A model generated the notes under the pieces. It did not search any database, was not told where the DNA came from, and saw nothing but the letters and a program-made list of their open reading frames with translations. Shown piece after piece: positions 27,513 to 37,793 of a stretch of 64,000 bases of DNA (within the stretch, counting starts at the first letter, position 1; each line of letters opens with the position of its first letter). Origin of the DNA: Paludibacter jiangxiensis. Its GTDB lineage: Bacteria; Bacteroidota; Bacteroidia; Bacteroidales; Paludibacteraceae. The position numbers were made by a program, and so were the translations under genes. Where the stretch lies: contig NZ_BDCR01000003.1 of NCBI RefSeq assembly GCF_001618385.1, forward strand, positions 744,001-808,000, written 5' to 3'.

Positions 27513-28832
27513 TTGAATATAGCTACTATTTTTTCAGAGATAATAGTTCATCCGTTTACCATCGAAACGGCCGGGATAATACTCCTGATGCTTTTATTAT
27601 TAATCATCACAGGATTTATTTCTGCTTCTGAAGTTGCTTTTTTTGCCCTCAATCCTCACGACATCAACGAGCTCAACAAAAAAACATTCACTTCGGATGG
27701 CATTCTATTGTCCCTCAAAGAACAACCGGAGCGTCTATTGGCGACGATTCTGATAGCCAACAACACCATCAATGTCGCTGTTGTTATCCTTTCTACGCTA
27801 TTGGTGAATCATTTGTTCGATTTTTCGTCTGCGCCATGGATCGGATTTCTGGTACAAACGGTTGTAATCACCTTTTTGCTTCTGTTAATCGGAGAGATTG
27901 GACCTAAAATTTATGCCCGGCAAAACGCCTTACGTTTCTCCCGATTTTCTGCGTCTATGCTACGATTTTTAGCAAAAGCGCTGAAACCCTTTGCTTTGCT
28001 GCTGGTAAAATCGTCCGGACTGGTAGACAAACGATTGGCTCGCCATAATACTCAGAATCTGTCTATTGACGAATTATCGCAGGCCTTAGAACTTACCACC
28101 AAAAGTGACGATGACGACAAACAGATATTGGAAGGCATTATTAAGTTCGGCAGCAAAAGTGTAGAAGAAATCATGACTGCCCGCCTTGATATTGCCGCCA
28201 TTGATATAAAATCTGCGTTTGCAGAAGTCAAGCAACATGTCATCGAGTCGGGATACTCACGCATTCCTGTTTATCAGGGCAACATTGACACTATAAAAGG
28301 AATACTTTACAGCAAAGATTTACTTCCTCATATTGACAAAAGCGACTCATTCAAATGGCAGGTGCTGTTACGTCAACCCTATTTCGTTCCGGAACAGAAG
28401 AAAATTGACGATTTGCTCAGGGAATTTCAGGCAAATAAAAATCACTTAGCCGTTGTGGTTGATGAATACGGAGGAACATCGGGTATCGTAACGCTTGAAG
28501 ATATTCTGGAGGAAGTTGTCGGAGAAATTGACGATGAATATGATGACACTGAACTTCCGTACACCATAATAAATGAGCACACAATAGACTTTGATGCAAA
28601 AATTTCGCTGACCGACTTTTTCAAGGTGGTCAAAGTGGAAGAAACCGATTTTGACAACATAATCGGGGAAGTAGATAGTCTTGCCGGTCTGATTCTCGAA
28701 TTAACAGGAGAATTACCCCGTAAAGATGATCACATCGTGTTCGGAAGATACGCCTTCGACATTCTTGAAGTAGACGAGCGTCGCATTATTAAAGTACGAC
28801 TTACGCTTTCGGATCAACCGGTATCAGAATAA
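27513..28832 (+). CDS. gldE: GldE-like CNNM/CBS transporter-family membrane protein
   Basis: A 439-residue hemolysin C/CorC-type protein: DUF21/CNNM membrane domain (about 1-190, four hydrophobic segments including ITGFISASEVAFFALNP), a CBS pair (about 205-330; VEEIMTARLDI, NHLAVVVDEYGGTSGIVT) and a CorC_HlyC domain (about 340-439). Its place directly before gldD identifies it as GldE, named for gliding in Flavobacterium but conserved in non-gliding Bacteroidota, where it may support GldD function or Mg transport. The start is TTG; the next in-frame ATG is within the first membrane helix. Confidence 0.88.
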   Translation: MNIATIFSEIIVHPFTIETAGIILLMLLLLIITGFISASEVAFFALNPHDINELNKKTFTSDGILLSLKEQPERLLATILIANNTINVAVVILSTLLVNHLFDFSSAPWIGFLVQTVVITFLLLLIGEIGPKIYARQNALRFSRFSASMLRFLAKALKPFALLLVKSSGLVDKRLARHNTQNLSIDELSQALELTTKSDDDDKQILEGIIKFGSKSVEEIMTARLDIAAIDIKSAFAEVKQHVIESGYSRIPVYQGNIDTIKGILYSKDLLPHIDKSDSFKWQVLLRQPYFVPEQKKIDDLLREFQANKNHLAVVVDEYGGTSGIVTLEDILEEVVGEIDDEYDDTELPYTIINEHTIDFDAKISLTDFFKVVKVEETDFDNIIGEVDSLAGLILELTGELPRKDDHIVFGRYAFDILEVDERRIIKVRLTLSDQPVSE

Positions 28833-28842
28833 ATAAAACAGC

Positions 28843-29409
28843 ATGAAATTCAAATATTTAGCATCATTACTCTTTTGCGTCCTGATAACGGTTTCGTGTT
28901 CACACCCGACACCCAAGCCTTATGGATATTTTCGGATAGCACTACCGGCAAACGACTACCGTGTCTTCGACAAGAACTATCCTTATTCATTTGATATTTC
29001 AACATTTGCCGTCGATTCTGCGGTAAAACATGAGCAGGGTGAATATTGGCTTAATATTGAATATCCGGCACTTAAAGGGTGTATCTATTGCAGTTACATG
29101 CCTGTTAGGAACAACTTCAGAACCATTGCCGAAGATTGCCGTAAATTTGTTTATAAACACACGGTAAAGGCGGAGGCAATTACTGAGCAACCGTATGAAA
29201 ATCCGGATCGTAAAGTTTACGGAATTCTTTATGAAATCAAAGGAGATGCCGCTTCGCCAATTCAGTTTATGTTAACAGACAGCACGCATCATGTATTACG
29301 GGGTGCACTCTATTTCGATGCTGTCCCAAACAAAGACTCCATTGCTCCGGTGCTCAATTATGTTCGGAAAGATATTATTCGTCTGATTGAAACAACCAGA
29401 TGGAAATAA
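28843..29409 (+). CDS. gldD: GldD-like lipoprotein
   Basis: A 188-residue lipoprotein (lipobox ITVSC, Cys about 19). The family features PKPYGYFRI after the signal, GCIYCSYMPV near 85 and HHVLRGALYFD near 150 fit GldD. In gliding bacteria it is needed for motility and secretion; in Bacteroidales it is present without known gliding, so its role here is uncertain. It follows gldE by 10 bases, and the next gene begins 13 bases after its stop. Confidence 0.87.
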   Translation: MKFKYLASLLFCVLITVSCSHPTPKPYGYFRIALPANDYRVFDKNYPYSFDISTFAVDSAVKHEQGEYWLNIEYPALKGCIYCSYMPVRNNFRTIAEDCRKFVYKHTVKAEAITEQPYENPDRKVYGILYEIKGDAASPIQFMLTDSTHHVLRGALYFDAVPNKDSIAPVLNYVRKDIIRLIETTRWK

Positions 29410-29422
29410 ACTGTTGCCAATT

Positions 29423-30052
29423 ATGTTGCTTGAAAAAAAGACAATTGCGGACGGCACGTTGATCGGTATCTGGAAAATCGAAGAAACGGAAGAACAATTT
29501 TTGCAGCTTTTTGAGGAAACAACCCCGCTTTTAGAAGAGATAAAAGAGGTTTCCAATCCGACTAAAAGATGCGAAAAACTTGCAGTAAGAGCTCTTTTCA
29601 AATTTCTGACAGGAGCAGAAAAGAGGATAGTTTATATGCCTTCCGGGAAACCGGCTTTGCTTGACAGATCGTTCAACATAAGTATTTCTCATACAAAAGG
29701 ATACGCCGTTATCGCGCTCAACAAACACCGGATTGTCGGCGTTGACATTGAGGTGATGAGCGACAGAGCTCACCGGATCAATCATCGCTTCATGAATATT
29801 AAAGAACGTGAAGCTCTTGACAAGAGTAGTGAACCTGTCGTATCTTTGCTGCATTGGTCGGCAAAAGAGACCGTTTACAAACTTCTTTCGAGAGAAGGAG
29901 TTGATTTTGAAAAGGAAATTTTAATCCAACCATTTAAATTAGAAGACAAAAAACTAAAAGCTTCTGAACATCACACTACTGATAGAAAGGAGTTTACAAT
30001 ATATTTTGAGGTTACCAGTAGCTATGTACTGACAATGGGCATGTACATATAG
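29423..30052 (+). CDS. 4'-phosphopantetheinyl transferase superfamily protein
   Basis: About 209 residues of the Sfp type. It attaches phosphopantetheine from CoA to a carrier-protein serine. Metal and CoA-binding motifs: GVDIEVM near 112 and LHWSAKETVYKLL near 145. The ATG at 29423 is used because an upstream TTG frame overlaps the gldD end. It completes the gldE-gldD-PPTase set common in Bacteroidota. A holo-ACP synthase (acpS) elsewhere may serve fatty acid synthesis, so its client is unknown. Confidence 0.88.
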   Translation: MLLEKKTIADGTLIGIWKIEETEEQFLQLFEETTPLLEEIKEVSNPTKRCEKLAVRALFKFLTGAEKRIVYMPSGKPALLDRSFNISISHTKGYAVIALNKHRIVGVDIEVMSDRAHRINHRFMNIKEREALDKSSEPVVSLLHWSAKETVYKLLSREGVDFEKEILIQPFKLEDKKLKASEHHTTDRKEFTIYFEVTSSYVLTMGMYI

Positions 30053-30132
30053 TCTCAGCAGGACTATAAAAATCAAGCGAACGTTTAACCGGAATCATTG
30101 GTATTAGAAACTTTGAACCTGAATTTTACATT

Positions 30133-31575
30133 ATGTCAGATAACATTCAAAACATCACAGACTTAACCGACAAAGAGTATAAATACGGCTTTGTCACCGA
30201 CATAGAGACAGACGTTATCCCCAAAGGATTGAATGAAGATGTCATTCGCCTAATTTCTCAAAAGAAAGAAGAACCGGAATGGTTACTACAGTTCCGCCTC
30301 GACGCATACAACCATTGGTTGACGATGGAGATGCCACACTGGCCTCATTTGAAAATCCCGGAAATCAACTATCAGGATATCGTTTATTTTGCAGCACCAA
30401 AAAAGAATGCTCCGAAATCACTGGACGAGGTAGATCCTGAACTATTGAAGACTTTCGACAAACTCGGGATTTCATTGAACGAACAAAAACAACTTTCGGG
30501 CATTGCCGTGGATGCGGTAATGGACAGTGTTTCGGTGAAAACCACTTTTCGCGAAACGCTGGCCGAACTTGGCATTATCTTCTGCTCATTCAGCGAAGCC
30601 GTAAAAGACTACCCCGATCTGGTAAAAAAATATTTGGGATCGGTAGTTTATTATCGCGACAACTATTTTGCGGCGCTCAACTCGGCTGTATTCAGCGATG
30701 GATCGTTCGTTTATATTCCAAGAGGCATACGTTGCCCGATGGAATTATCGACCTACTTCCGTATCAACGCAAAAAACACCGGACAGTTTGAACGTACACT
30801 AATCGTGGCCGAAGACGACAGCTACGTTTCCTATCTTGAAGGTTGTACGGCTCCGATGCGTGACGAAAACCAACTCCACGCAGCGATTGTTGAAATTTAC
30901 ATTCACGACCGCGCCGAAGTAAAATATTCTACTGTTCAGAACTGGTATCCCGGCGACAAGAACGGCAAAGGCGGCATCTATAACTTTGTAACCAAGCGTG
31001 CTCTTTGCAAGGGCGTTGCCTCTAAAGTATCGTGGACTCAGGTAGAAACTGGCTCTGCCATCACCTGGAAATATCCCAGCTGCGTTTTAGCTGGCGATAA
31101 TTCATCCGGCGAATTTTACTCTGTTGCCGTTACCAACAACTATCAGCAAGCCGACACCGGCACCAAGATGATTCACCTTGGGAAAAACACCAAAAGCCAT
31201 ATCGTTTCCAAAGGAATTTCGGCAGGCAAAAGCCAGAATAGCTACCGCGGATTAGTTCGTGTTTCGCAGAAAGCCGAGAATGCCCGCAACTACTCTCAAT
31301 GCGACAGCCTTCTACTGGGAAGCGAATGCGGAGCTCACACGTTCCCCTACATGGAAGTAAACAACGACTCGGCTCAGATTGAACACGAAGCCACCACTTC
31401 AAAAATCGGTGAAGATCAGATTTTCTATTGCAACCAACGAGGAATCTCTACCGAAGACGCTATCGGATTGATTGTAAACGGATATGCAAAGGATGTTCTC
31501 AACAAATTGCCGATGGAATTTGCAGTTGAAGCTCAAAAGTTATTACAAATATCACTGGAAGGCTCGGTGGGATAA
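30133..31575 (+). CDS. sufB: Fe-S assembly scaffold SufB
   Basis: A 480-residue SufB with a right-handed beta-helix core. Stretches [48 protein letters not shown] and [15 protein letters not shown] are characteristic, the last including the Glu used in cluster assembly. SufB works with SufC (ATPase) and SufD. Neither sufC, sufD nor sufS is beside it, unlike the usual sufBCDS cluster. Confidence 0.95.
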   Translation: MSDNIQNITDLTDKEYKYGFVTDIETDVIPKGLNEDVIRLISQKKEEPEWLLQFRLDAYNHWLTMEMPHWPHLKIPEINYQDIVYFAAPKKNAPKSLDEVDPELLKTFDKLGISLNEQKQLSGIAVDAVMDSVSVKTTFRETLAELGIIFCSFSEAVKDYPDLVKKYLGSVVYYRDNYFAALNSAVFSDGSFVYIPRGIRCPMELSTYFRINAKNTGQFERTLIVAEDDSYVSYLEGCTAPMRDENQLHAAIVEIYIHDRAEVKYSTVQNWYPGDKNGKGGIYNFVTKRALCKGVASKVSWTQVETGSAITWKYPSCVLAGDNSSGEFYSVAVTNNYQQADTGTKMIHLGKNTKSHIVSKGISAGKSQNSYRGLVRVSQKAENARNYSQCDSLLLGSECGAHTFPYMEVNNDSAQIEHEATTSKIGEDQIFYCNQRGISTEDAIGLIVNGYAKDVLNKLPMEFAVEAQKLLQISLEGSVG

Positions 31576-31597
31576 CTTTTTAATGATCAATGATTAA

Positions 31598-31693
31598 TGG
31601 TTAATTATTAGTGACACGTCAACACTATGATCTTTTGCTAAACAGGATTAACAACCGGGAGCAAACTAACCACTAATCACTAACAATTAACCA
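31598..31693. repeat. Long inverted repeat between sufB and the RsmI-like gene
   Basis: Arms TGGTTAATTATTAGTGA (31598-31614) and TCACTAACAATTAACCA (31677-31693) are complementary at 16 of 17 positions around a 62-base loop. The right arm ends 6 bases before the ATG at 31700, so folding could hide the ribosome-binding region. It may also be a dispersed intergenic repeat. Confidence 0.6.
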
Positions 31694-31699
31694 CTTATA

Positions 31700-32404
31700 A
31701 TGTACGGAACTCTATACCTTATACCAACAACGATGGGAGAATGCGATCTAAACCGCGTTCTCCCTTCTTATAATGCAACGGTAGTCAATGCGCTGCAACA
31801 TTTCATAGTTGAAGATATCCGCACGGCACGCCGGTTTCTCAAAAAGGTGAACCGCGAAATCGACATCGACTCGCTGACCTTTGCCACACTTAACGAACAA
31901 ACACGCGCCACGGAATTTGGGGATCTGCTGAAACCTCTACTAGAAGGGAAAGATGTGGGCGTAATCTCCGAAGCCGGTTGTCCCGCCATCGCCGATCCCG
32001 GAGCCGACGTGGTACGTCTGGCGCAGGAAAAAGGCATCAAAGTAGTGCCTTTGGTTGGTCCGTCGTCTATTTTACTGTCATTAATGGGATCCGGTTTCAA
32101 CGGACAGAATTTTGCATTTGTCGGTTATTTGCCAATCGAACCTCACGAAAGAGGTAAGGCGCTAAAAATGCTGGAAAAAAAGGTTTATTCTGAAAACCAA
32201 ACCCAGATTTTCATCGAAACGCCATACCGGAACCTCAAACTGATGGAAGAGATCATCCGCAATTGCACTCCGCAAACCAAGTTGTGCATCGCCGCCGACA
32301 TTACGCTCGAATCCGAGTATATAGTTACCAAAACGGTAGCGGCATGGAAGCGCCAATTGCCTGACATACAAAAAAGACCGACTATATTTCTGCTGGGGAA
32401 ATAA
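31700..32404 (+). CDS. RsmI-like SAM-dependent methyltransferase
   Basis: A 234-residue tetrapyrrole-methylase-fold protein. It has GTLYLIPTTMG at the N-terminus, VISEAGCPAIADPG near 95 and VPLVGPSSILLSLMGSG near 118, all close to RsmI, which 2'-O-methylates C1402 of 16S rRNA. It is shorter than RsmI (about 280), lacking the C-terminal extension. Bacteroidota often carry this short paralogue besides true RsmI, so the target is uncertain. Confidence 0.85.
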   Translation: MYGTLYLIPTTMGECDLNRVLPSYNATVVNALQHFIVEDIRTARRFLKKVNREIDIDSLTFATLNEQTRATEFGDLLKPLLEGKDVGVISEAGCPAIADPGADVVRLAQEKGIKVVPLVGPSSILLSLMGSGFNGQNFAFVGYLPIEPHERGKALKMLEKKVYSENQTQIFIETPYRNLKLMEEIIRNCTPQTKLCIAADITLESEYIVTKTVAAWKRQLPDIQKRPTIFLLGK

Positions 32405-32413
32405 CACATTTAA

Positions 32414-32461
32414 AACACAAAACGGCTGTCCGATTTTATTCGTGACAGCCGTTTTTGTGTT
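32414..32461. terminator. Bidirectional terminator
   Basis: A 17-bp stem with one bulge (AACACAAAACGGCTGTC / GACAGCCGTTTTTGTGTT) between the convergent RsmI-like and response-regulator genes. Confidence 0.85.
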
Positions 32462-32474
32462 ATTGAAAAACCAA

Positions 32475-33176
32475 TTATTCTTCTGCTTTCGGAGCAATCA
32501 GTTTGTAACCTTTACCGTGAATATTGATAATTCCAACTTCAGGATCTTCTTTCAAAAGCTTACGCAGTTTAGTGATGTAAACATCCATGCTACGTGCATT
32601 GAAGTAGTTGTCGTCAATCCAGATAGTACGTAATGCAAAGTTACGTTCTACCATTTCGTTCACGTTGGCAGCCAACAAAGTAAGCAATTCTGTTTCTTTT
32701 GTTGTCAGTTTGATTTGCGAATCGTCAAAAGCAAGAATCTGGCGCTGTGTATCGAAAGTATATTTGCCAAGGATATAGGTATCTTTTTCTTTTACCTTTT
32801 TGCCTTTTGTACGGCGGGTGATAGCTTCAATACGGAAGATAAGTTCTTCCATGCTGAATGGCTTGGAAATATAATCATCTGCACCGGCTTTGAAACCTTC
32901 AAGAATATCTTCTTTCATTGTTTTAGCAGTCAAGAAGATAATAGGCACATCGGATTGCAAATTACGAATATCTTTTGCCAATTCGATACCATCCTTTTTA
33001 GGCATCATAACGTCAAGCACGCAGATATCATATTTTTCTTTAGTAAAAGCCTTATAGCCGGCTTCACCGTCGGGAGCCAAATCAGTTGCATAACCTTTTG
33101 CCTGCAAATATTCCCGTAACAACATGCTCAGATTTTCATCGTCTTCGCAAAGCAAGATTTTGGTCTTTTCGTCCAT
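32475..33176 (-). CDS. rprY: OmpR-family response regulator (RprY-like)
   Basis: A 233-residue regulator. The receiver has acidic Glu/Asp at 11-13 (LLCEDDE), phospho-acceptor Asp near 56 (CVLDVMMPKKDG) and a Lys near 105 (YISKPFSMEEL). A winged-helix DNA-binding domain (about 135-230; LTTKETELLTLLAANVNEMV, VYITKLRKLL) follows. It is preceded by the kinase gene with 2 bases between them. The pair matches the RprX/RprY system of Bacteroides by arrangement and sequence character; targets are unknown here. Confidence 0.88.
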   Translation of the reverse strand: MDEKTKILLCEDDENLSMLLREYLQAKGYATDLAPDGEAGYKAFTKEKYDICVLDVMMPKKDGIELAKDIRNLQSDVPIIFLTAKTMKEDILEGFKAGADDYISKPFSMEELIFRIEAITRRTKGKKVKEKDTYILGKYTFDTQRQILAFDDSQIKLTTKETELLTLLAANVNEMVERNFALRTIWIDDNYFNARSMDVYITKLRKLLKEDPEVGIINIHGKGYKLIAPKAEE

Positions 33177-33178
33177 AG

Positions 33179-34681
33179 TTAATTTTGTTTTAGAGTTGGT
33201 AGTGTGATAATAAATTTAGTGCCAATATTTGGTTCGCTTTCTACTTTAATAAATCCATGATGAGCATCTACAATCTGTTTGACATAAGCCAGACCCAGAC
33301 CAAAACCCTTCACGTTGTGAACATTCCCCGTCGGCACACGGAAAAATTTATCAAAAATATGCTTTTGATACTCCTTCTTGATTCCTACTCCGTTATCTTG
33401 AATGGAAATCATCAGATTCCCTTTTTCATTCCATGTTTTCACTGTGAGCACCAGGTTGCTTGGTGTATATTTCACAGCATTGTCCATCAAATTGTACAAC
33501 ACATTCGTAAAATGAGTCTCATCAACCAAAGCGTAAGATTCTTCTGCCTCCAGGTCTGCAATCAACTGTCCGTGTTTTGCATGTACCTTGACCCAGAAAT
33601 TTTCAAGGATCATATTCAGAAGATCATTGATATCCCGCTCGGTCATTTTGAGGTTCCCATTGCCACGTTCAAATGTCGACATCTGAAGGACTTTCTCAAT
33701 ATGAAAGCTCAATCGTTTTGTTTCATCGACAATTACCCGTGTGTAATATTTCAGCGTGTCCGTCGTTTTTGACACGGCCGGATCTGCAAGCATCTGAGCC
33801 GCCAATGAAATAGTCGAAACCGGAGTTTTCAGTTCATGGGTCATATTGCTTACAAAATCATTTTTTATTTCATTCAATCTTCTTTGCCTAAAAATCAACC
33901 ATATGGAAACCATGCACGAAACCAGCAATATAAACGACAATATAGCCCATGGTAATAATAACGTCAAAGAGTTGCGAAACATGTTTTTCTTGATAGGGAA
34001 ACCTACTGCCAGATAAGCTGACTTGCCGGTTACAAGGTCATTCGGAAATAATTTCTGGGTGTATTCATTTTTATGGACCACCGAAATACTATCCGCCGAA
34101 CTATTATAGACCTCATCCCCTTTTTTGTCTATTAAACGAAAATAATAAGGAGTTATTACTTCGTTATTTGCTAATTCTTCCTGCAGTAATGCTGTCAATT
34201 CATTTATGTTTACGCGCTGAGCTAACGCTTTAGCTGCTGCTTCTTTCATTCTTCGCCAGGCAACCGTCTCAACCAATTTGCGTGAATGAGTAAATGCCTG
34301 TGCTAAAAGAGTCTGTCTATATTTGGATGTCGCCTGAATAGACGATGCCGGATTCGAAATTGAAACCGTTGGCTTTGATCCAAATGAGGTGGTATCAATA
34401 TTTACTCCGCTGGCCACCTGATTTGAATCCATCAGCGCCGACGTTGTAAGTTTTCCCAGTTTTGCAATCTCTGCCGCTCCCAGCTCCTGATTCAGATATT
34501 TTGATGCCTCTGATTCTTCAAGATCGAGAGCTACCTGATAAAGACTTCTCTTCACATTGGAGTCAAACTGTTCCTCCATTAATGAAGACATCTGCAAAAG
34601 ATAACGAAACTGAATGAACACCAACCCGACGAAAGTAATGCTCATTGTTGCAAGGAGAATCCAAATCACTATTTTCTTCAT
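33179..34681 (-). CDS. rprX: Sensor histidine kinase (RprX-like)
   Basis: A 500-residue kinase. An N-terminal membrane helix (5-25), a periplasmic sensor of about 210 residues and a second helix (about 240-262) precede the HisKA H-box NDFVSNMTHELKTPVSTIS (phospho-His about 284) and an HATPase domain (LYNLMDNAVKYTP, IQDNGVGIKKEY, GFGLGLAYVKQIV). It pairs with the adjacent OmpR regulator. Confidence 0.9.
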   Translation of the reverse strand: MKKIVIWILLATMSITFVGLVFIQFRYLLQMSSLMEEQFDSNVKRSLYQVALDLEESEASKYLNQELGAAEIAKLGKLTTSALMDSNQVASGVNIDTTSFGSKPTVSISNPASSIQATSKYRQTLLAQAFTHSRKLVETVAWRRMKEAAAKALAQRVNINELTALLQEELANNEVITPYYFRLIDKKGDEVYNSSADSISVVHKNEYTQKLFPNDLVTGKSAYLAVGFPIKKNMFRNSLTLLLPWAILSFILLVSCMVSIWLIFRQRRLNEIKNDFVSNMTHELKTPVSTISLAAQMLADPAVSKTTDTLKYYTRVIVDETKRLSFHIEKVLQMSTFERGNGNLKMTERDINDLLNMILENFWVKVHAKHGQLIADLEAEESYALVDETHFTNVLYNLMDNAVKYTPSNLVLTVKTWNEKGNLMISIQDNGVGIKKEYQKHIFDKFFRVPTGNVHNVKGFGLGLAYVKQIVDAHHGFIKVESEPNIGTKFIITLPTLKQN

Positions 34682-34733
34682 AAATCCTCTTTTTCTCCTC
34701 CAATCAACATTTTTTCATCAATATTATACCTGA

Positions 34734-34741
34734 CAAAATTA
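34734..34741 (-). promoter_or_regulatory. -7 box of rprXY
   Basis: TAATTTTG on the minus strand, about 50 bases upstream of the kinase ATG. Confidence 0.45.
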
Positions 34742-34952
34742 ATGTAAAAGAGAAGGATTGATTTTTACTTAACAAGATTTAACGCGCCTAGATTTTAACA
34801 TTTCAGAAAATGAGGGCTTGGATTTAACTTTTTAACCTGCCTTATAGTTAAAAGCACGAATTTGTGTTAATTTACACCCTCTATTTTAACATTTAGACCT
34901 CAAAAGTAACACACAAATGTATGATTTGTGCCATTATCTCACCGCTTTTTTC

Positions 34953-37784
34953 TTAAATCAATTCGTTTTTCAGAAAAACAGCTGTGCAACTCTTTGATTT
35001 TCGAACTATTTCTTCGGGTGTTCCTGTGTCCATAATCCGGCCTCCGGCTTTCCCTCCATCGGGTCCCAAATCGATAATATAATCGGCAGATTTAATCACA
35101 TCCGAATTATGTTCAATCACAATCACCGTGTTACCTTTGTTTACTAAACGGTTGAGAACGCTTAATAGTACACGGATGTCTTCAAAATGTAACCCGGTTG
35201 TTGGCTCATCTAATATATATAAGGTATTCCCGGTATCCTTTTTGGCCAATTCGGCAGCCAGCTTTATCCGCTGACTTTCGCCTCCCGAAAGAGTAGATGA
35301 TGGTTGCCCTACCTTTATATAACCAAGCCCCACATCCTGCAGCACTTTCAGTTTGTGCGATATAGAAGGAAGCGCCTCAAAGAATTCGACAGCCTGATTG
35401 ATCGTCATATCCAGCACATCTGCAATAGACTTGCTTTTATAGCGAACCTCCAACGTTTCCCTGTTGTAGCGCTTACCATGACATTCTTCACAGGGAACAA
35501 GCACATCCGGCAGAAAGTTCATTTCGATTGTCTTGTAACCATTCCCGCCACAGGTTTCGCAACGACCACCCGCAATATTGAACGAAAAACGTCCCGGTTT
35601 ATACCCTCTTATTTTAGCCTCCGGCAAGGTAACGAACAAGTTACGAATGTCAGAGAAGATGCCGGTATAAGTCGCCGGATTGGACCGTGGAGTTCGCCCG
35701 ATCGGAGACTGATCCACATCAATCACCTTATCCACATGCTCCAAACCCTCAATACTCTCGTAAGGAAGAGGATCCTGCAATGAATGGTAAAACTTCTGGC
35801 TCAGTATCGGATGCAAGGTATCATTCACCAATGTAGACTTACCACTACCTGAAACACCTGTTACGCAAATAAGCGTTCCTAATGGGAATGAGACATCTAC
35901 TCCTTTCAGGTTATTGCCTGTTGCTCCTTTCAGCGTCAGGAACGTACCGCTGCCTTTACGACGTTGCGCCGGCAATTCAATTTTGCGTTTACCGTTTAAG
36001 TAATCTGATGTCAGAGTACTGCATTTCAACATTTCGTCCGGAGTTCCAGCAAAAACCAGTTCACCACCATGACGACCTGCCCGTGGCCCAAGATCTATAA
36101 CGTAATCGGAAGCCAGCATCATATCGCGGTCGTGCTCTACCACTATGACCGAATTGCCGGTATCTCTTAATTTTTTCAACGAGTCGATCAACCGTTCGTT
36201 ATCCCGCTGGTGTAACCCGATACTTGGCTCATCAAGAATGTATAAAACATTGACTAACTGCGAACCGATCTGCGTTGCCAAGCGAATTCGCTGACTTTCG
36301 CCGCCCGAAAGCGACATCGAATTACGGTTGAGAGATAAATAACCCAATCCCACATCCAGCAAGAATCGCAACCGGGAACGGATTTCTTTCAAAATCTCTA
36401 CTGCGATGGCTTTTTGTTTGTCTGACAGGAATTGCTCTACAGTACCACACCATTCATATAAGTCGGTAATATCCATGTTCGCCAAATCGGAAATCGTCTT
36501 GTCGTGGATACGGAAATGGCGCGCCTCCACATTCAACCTGGTGCCCTTACACTCCGGACAAACAGTAGTCTTTACAAACTGAGAAGCCCATTTCTGCTCG
36601 GTAGCAGAAGCATCGCTATCGTTTTGCAAAGCAATGTACTTAATCACGCCTTCGTATGACGCAAAATAATTAGAAGCCCCGAGTGAACCATTTTTTATAT
36701 TCAAAGGTTCGTTGGTTCCGTTCAGAATTTCATCGAGAGCCTCTTCGGGAATTTCCAAAATAGGCGTTTTTTCATTGAAACCATATTTCGCACCAATAGC
36801 ATCTATCTGCCAGAAAATGAGCGAATTTTTATGCTTCCCGAGTGGAACGATGCCACCTTGCGCAATACTCAGAGTACGATCCGGTATAATTTTATCGATA
36901 TCAATCTGATTGACATAACTGAGACCCTTACATTTAGGACAGGCACCCTGAGGAGAGTTAAACGAGAAATTGTGAGGCGCCGGTTCACTGTAAGAAATAC
37001 CGGAGGTTGGGCACATCAGTTGACGGCTAAAATGCCGGATATCGCCGGTAGCGTAGTCCAACAGCATTATAGTTCCATTACCCTGGTGCATACCCGTTCC
37101 GATAGAGGATTTGAGTCGGCGATCATCCTGTTCGGCAACCACCAATTTATCAATCACCAGCTCTATATCGTGATTTTTATAGCGGTCGACCCTCATTCCC
37201 GGCATAATCTCTTTTATCTGCCCATCAATTCGCACATGCAGGTATCCCTTCTTTCTAACCTGCTCGAACAGCTCTTTATAATGTCCCTTGCGGTTTCGGA
37301 CCAAAGGCGCCAGAATATAGGTTTTCTTACCGTCATAATGCTTAAAGATAAGTCTAAGAATCTCTTCGTCAGTATATTTCACCATCTTTTCTCCGCTTAC
37401 ATAAGAATAAGCTTCTCCGGCACGGGCAAAAAGCAGACGGAAGAAATCGTATATTTCGGTTGTAGTTCCTACTGTAGAACGGGGATTCTTGTTGGTCGTC
37501 TTTTGTTCGATAGAAATTACCGGACTCAATCCGGTAATGTTATCTACATCGGGGCGCTCCAGATTTCCCAGGAAATTGCGGGCATAAGCAGAAAAAGTCT
37601 CAATATACCGGCGTTGGCCTTCGGCAAAAATAGTATCAAAAGCCAGGGATGATTTGCCGCTACCGCTCAATCCGGTAATCACCGTCAGTTTATTGCGGGG
37701 AATGGTCACATCAATATTCTTCAGGTTGTGCACCCGAGCGCCATACACCTCAATCAACTCATTTTCTTCTATATTTTGTTGCAT
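34953..37784 (-). CDS. uvrA: UvrABC excinuclease subunit A
   Basis: A 943-residue nucleotide-excision repair damage sensor. It has two ABC ATPase modules (GLSGSGKSSLAF near 40; GVSGSGKSTLVN near 640), two signature LSGGESQRI stretches, and zinc fingers CPTSG...CPKCKG and CETCGGNG...CEECHGKRYN. It loads UvrB at damaged DNA. It is downstream of the HEAT-like gene by 9 bases. Length is standard. Confidence 0.97.
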   Translation of the reverse strand: MQQNIEENELIEVYGARVHNLKNIDVTIPRNKLTVITGLSGSGKSSLAFDTIFAEGQRRYIETFSAYARNFLGNLERPDVDNITGLSPVISIEQKTTNKNPRSTVGTTTEIYDFFRLLFARAGEAYSYVSGEKMVKYTDEEILRLIFKHYDGKKTYILAPLVRNRKGHYKELFEQVRKKGYLHVRIDGQIKEIMPGMRVDRYKNHDIELVIDKLVVAEQDDRRLKSSIGTGMHQGNGTIMLLDYATGDIRHFSRQLMCPTSGISYSEPAPHNFSFNSPQGACPKCKGLSYVNQIDIDKIIPDRTLSIAQGGIVPLGKHKNSLIFWQIDAIGAKYGFNEKTPILEIPEEALDEILNGTNEPLNIKNGSLGASNYFASYEGVIKYIALQNDSDASATEQKWASQFVKTTVCPECKGTRLNVEARHFRIHDKTISDLANMDITDLYEWCGTVEQFLSDKQKAIAVEILKEIRSRLRFLLDVGLGYLSLNRNSMSLSGGESQRIRLATQIGSQLVNVLYILDEPSIGLHQRDNERLIDSLKKLRDTGNSVIVVEHDRDMMLASDYVIDLGPRAGRHGGELVFAGTPDEMLKCSTLTSDYLNGKRKIELPAQRRKGSGTFLTLKGATGNNLKGVDVSFPLGTLICVTGVSGSGKSTLVNDTLHPILSQKFYHSLQDPLPYESIEGLEHVDKVIDVDQSPIGRTPRSNPATYTGIFSDIRNLFVTLPEAKIRGYKPGRFSFNIAGGRCETCGGNGYKTIEMNFLPDVLVPCEECHGKRYNRETLEVRYKSKSIADVLDMTINQAVEFFEALPSISHKLKVLQDVGLGYIKVGQPSSTLSGGESQRIKLAAELAKKDTGNTLYILDEPTTGLHFEDIRVLLSVLNRLVNKGNTVIVIEHNSDVIKSADYIIDLGPDGGKAGGRIMDTGTPEEIVRKSKSCTAVFLKNELI

Positions 37785-37793
37785 TTACAATAA

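Noticed and set aside
36831-37652. 273-residue plus-strand open frame opposite uvrA
   Set aside because: Antisense to a conserved uvrA segment, with no signal, domain or promoter.
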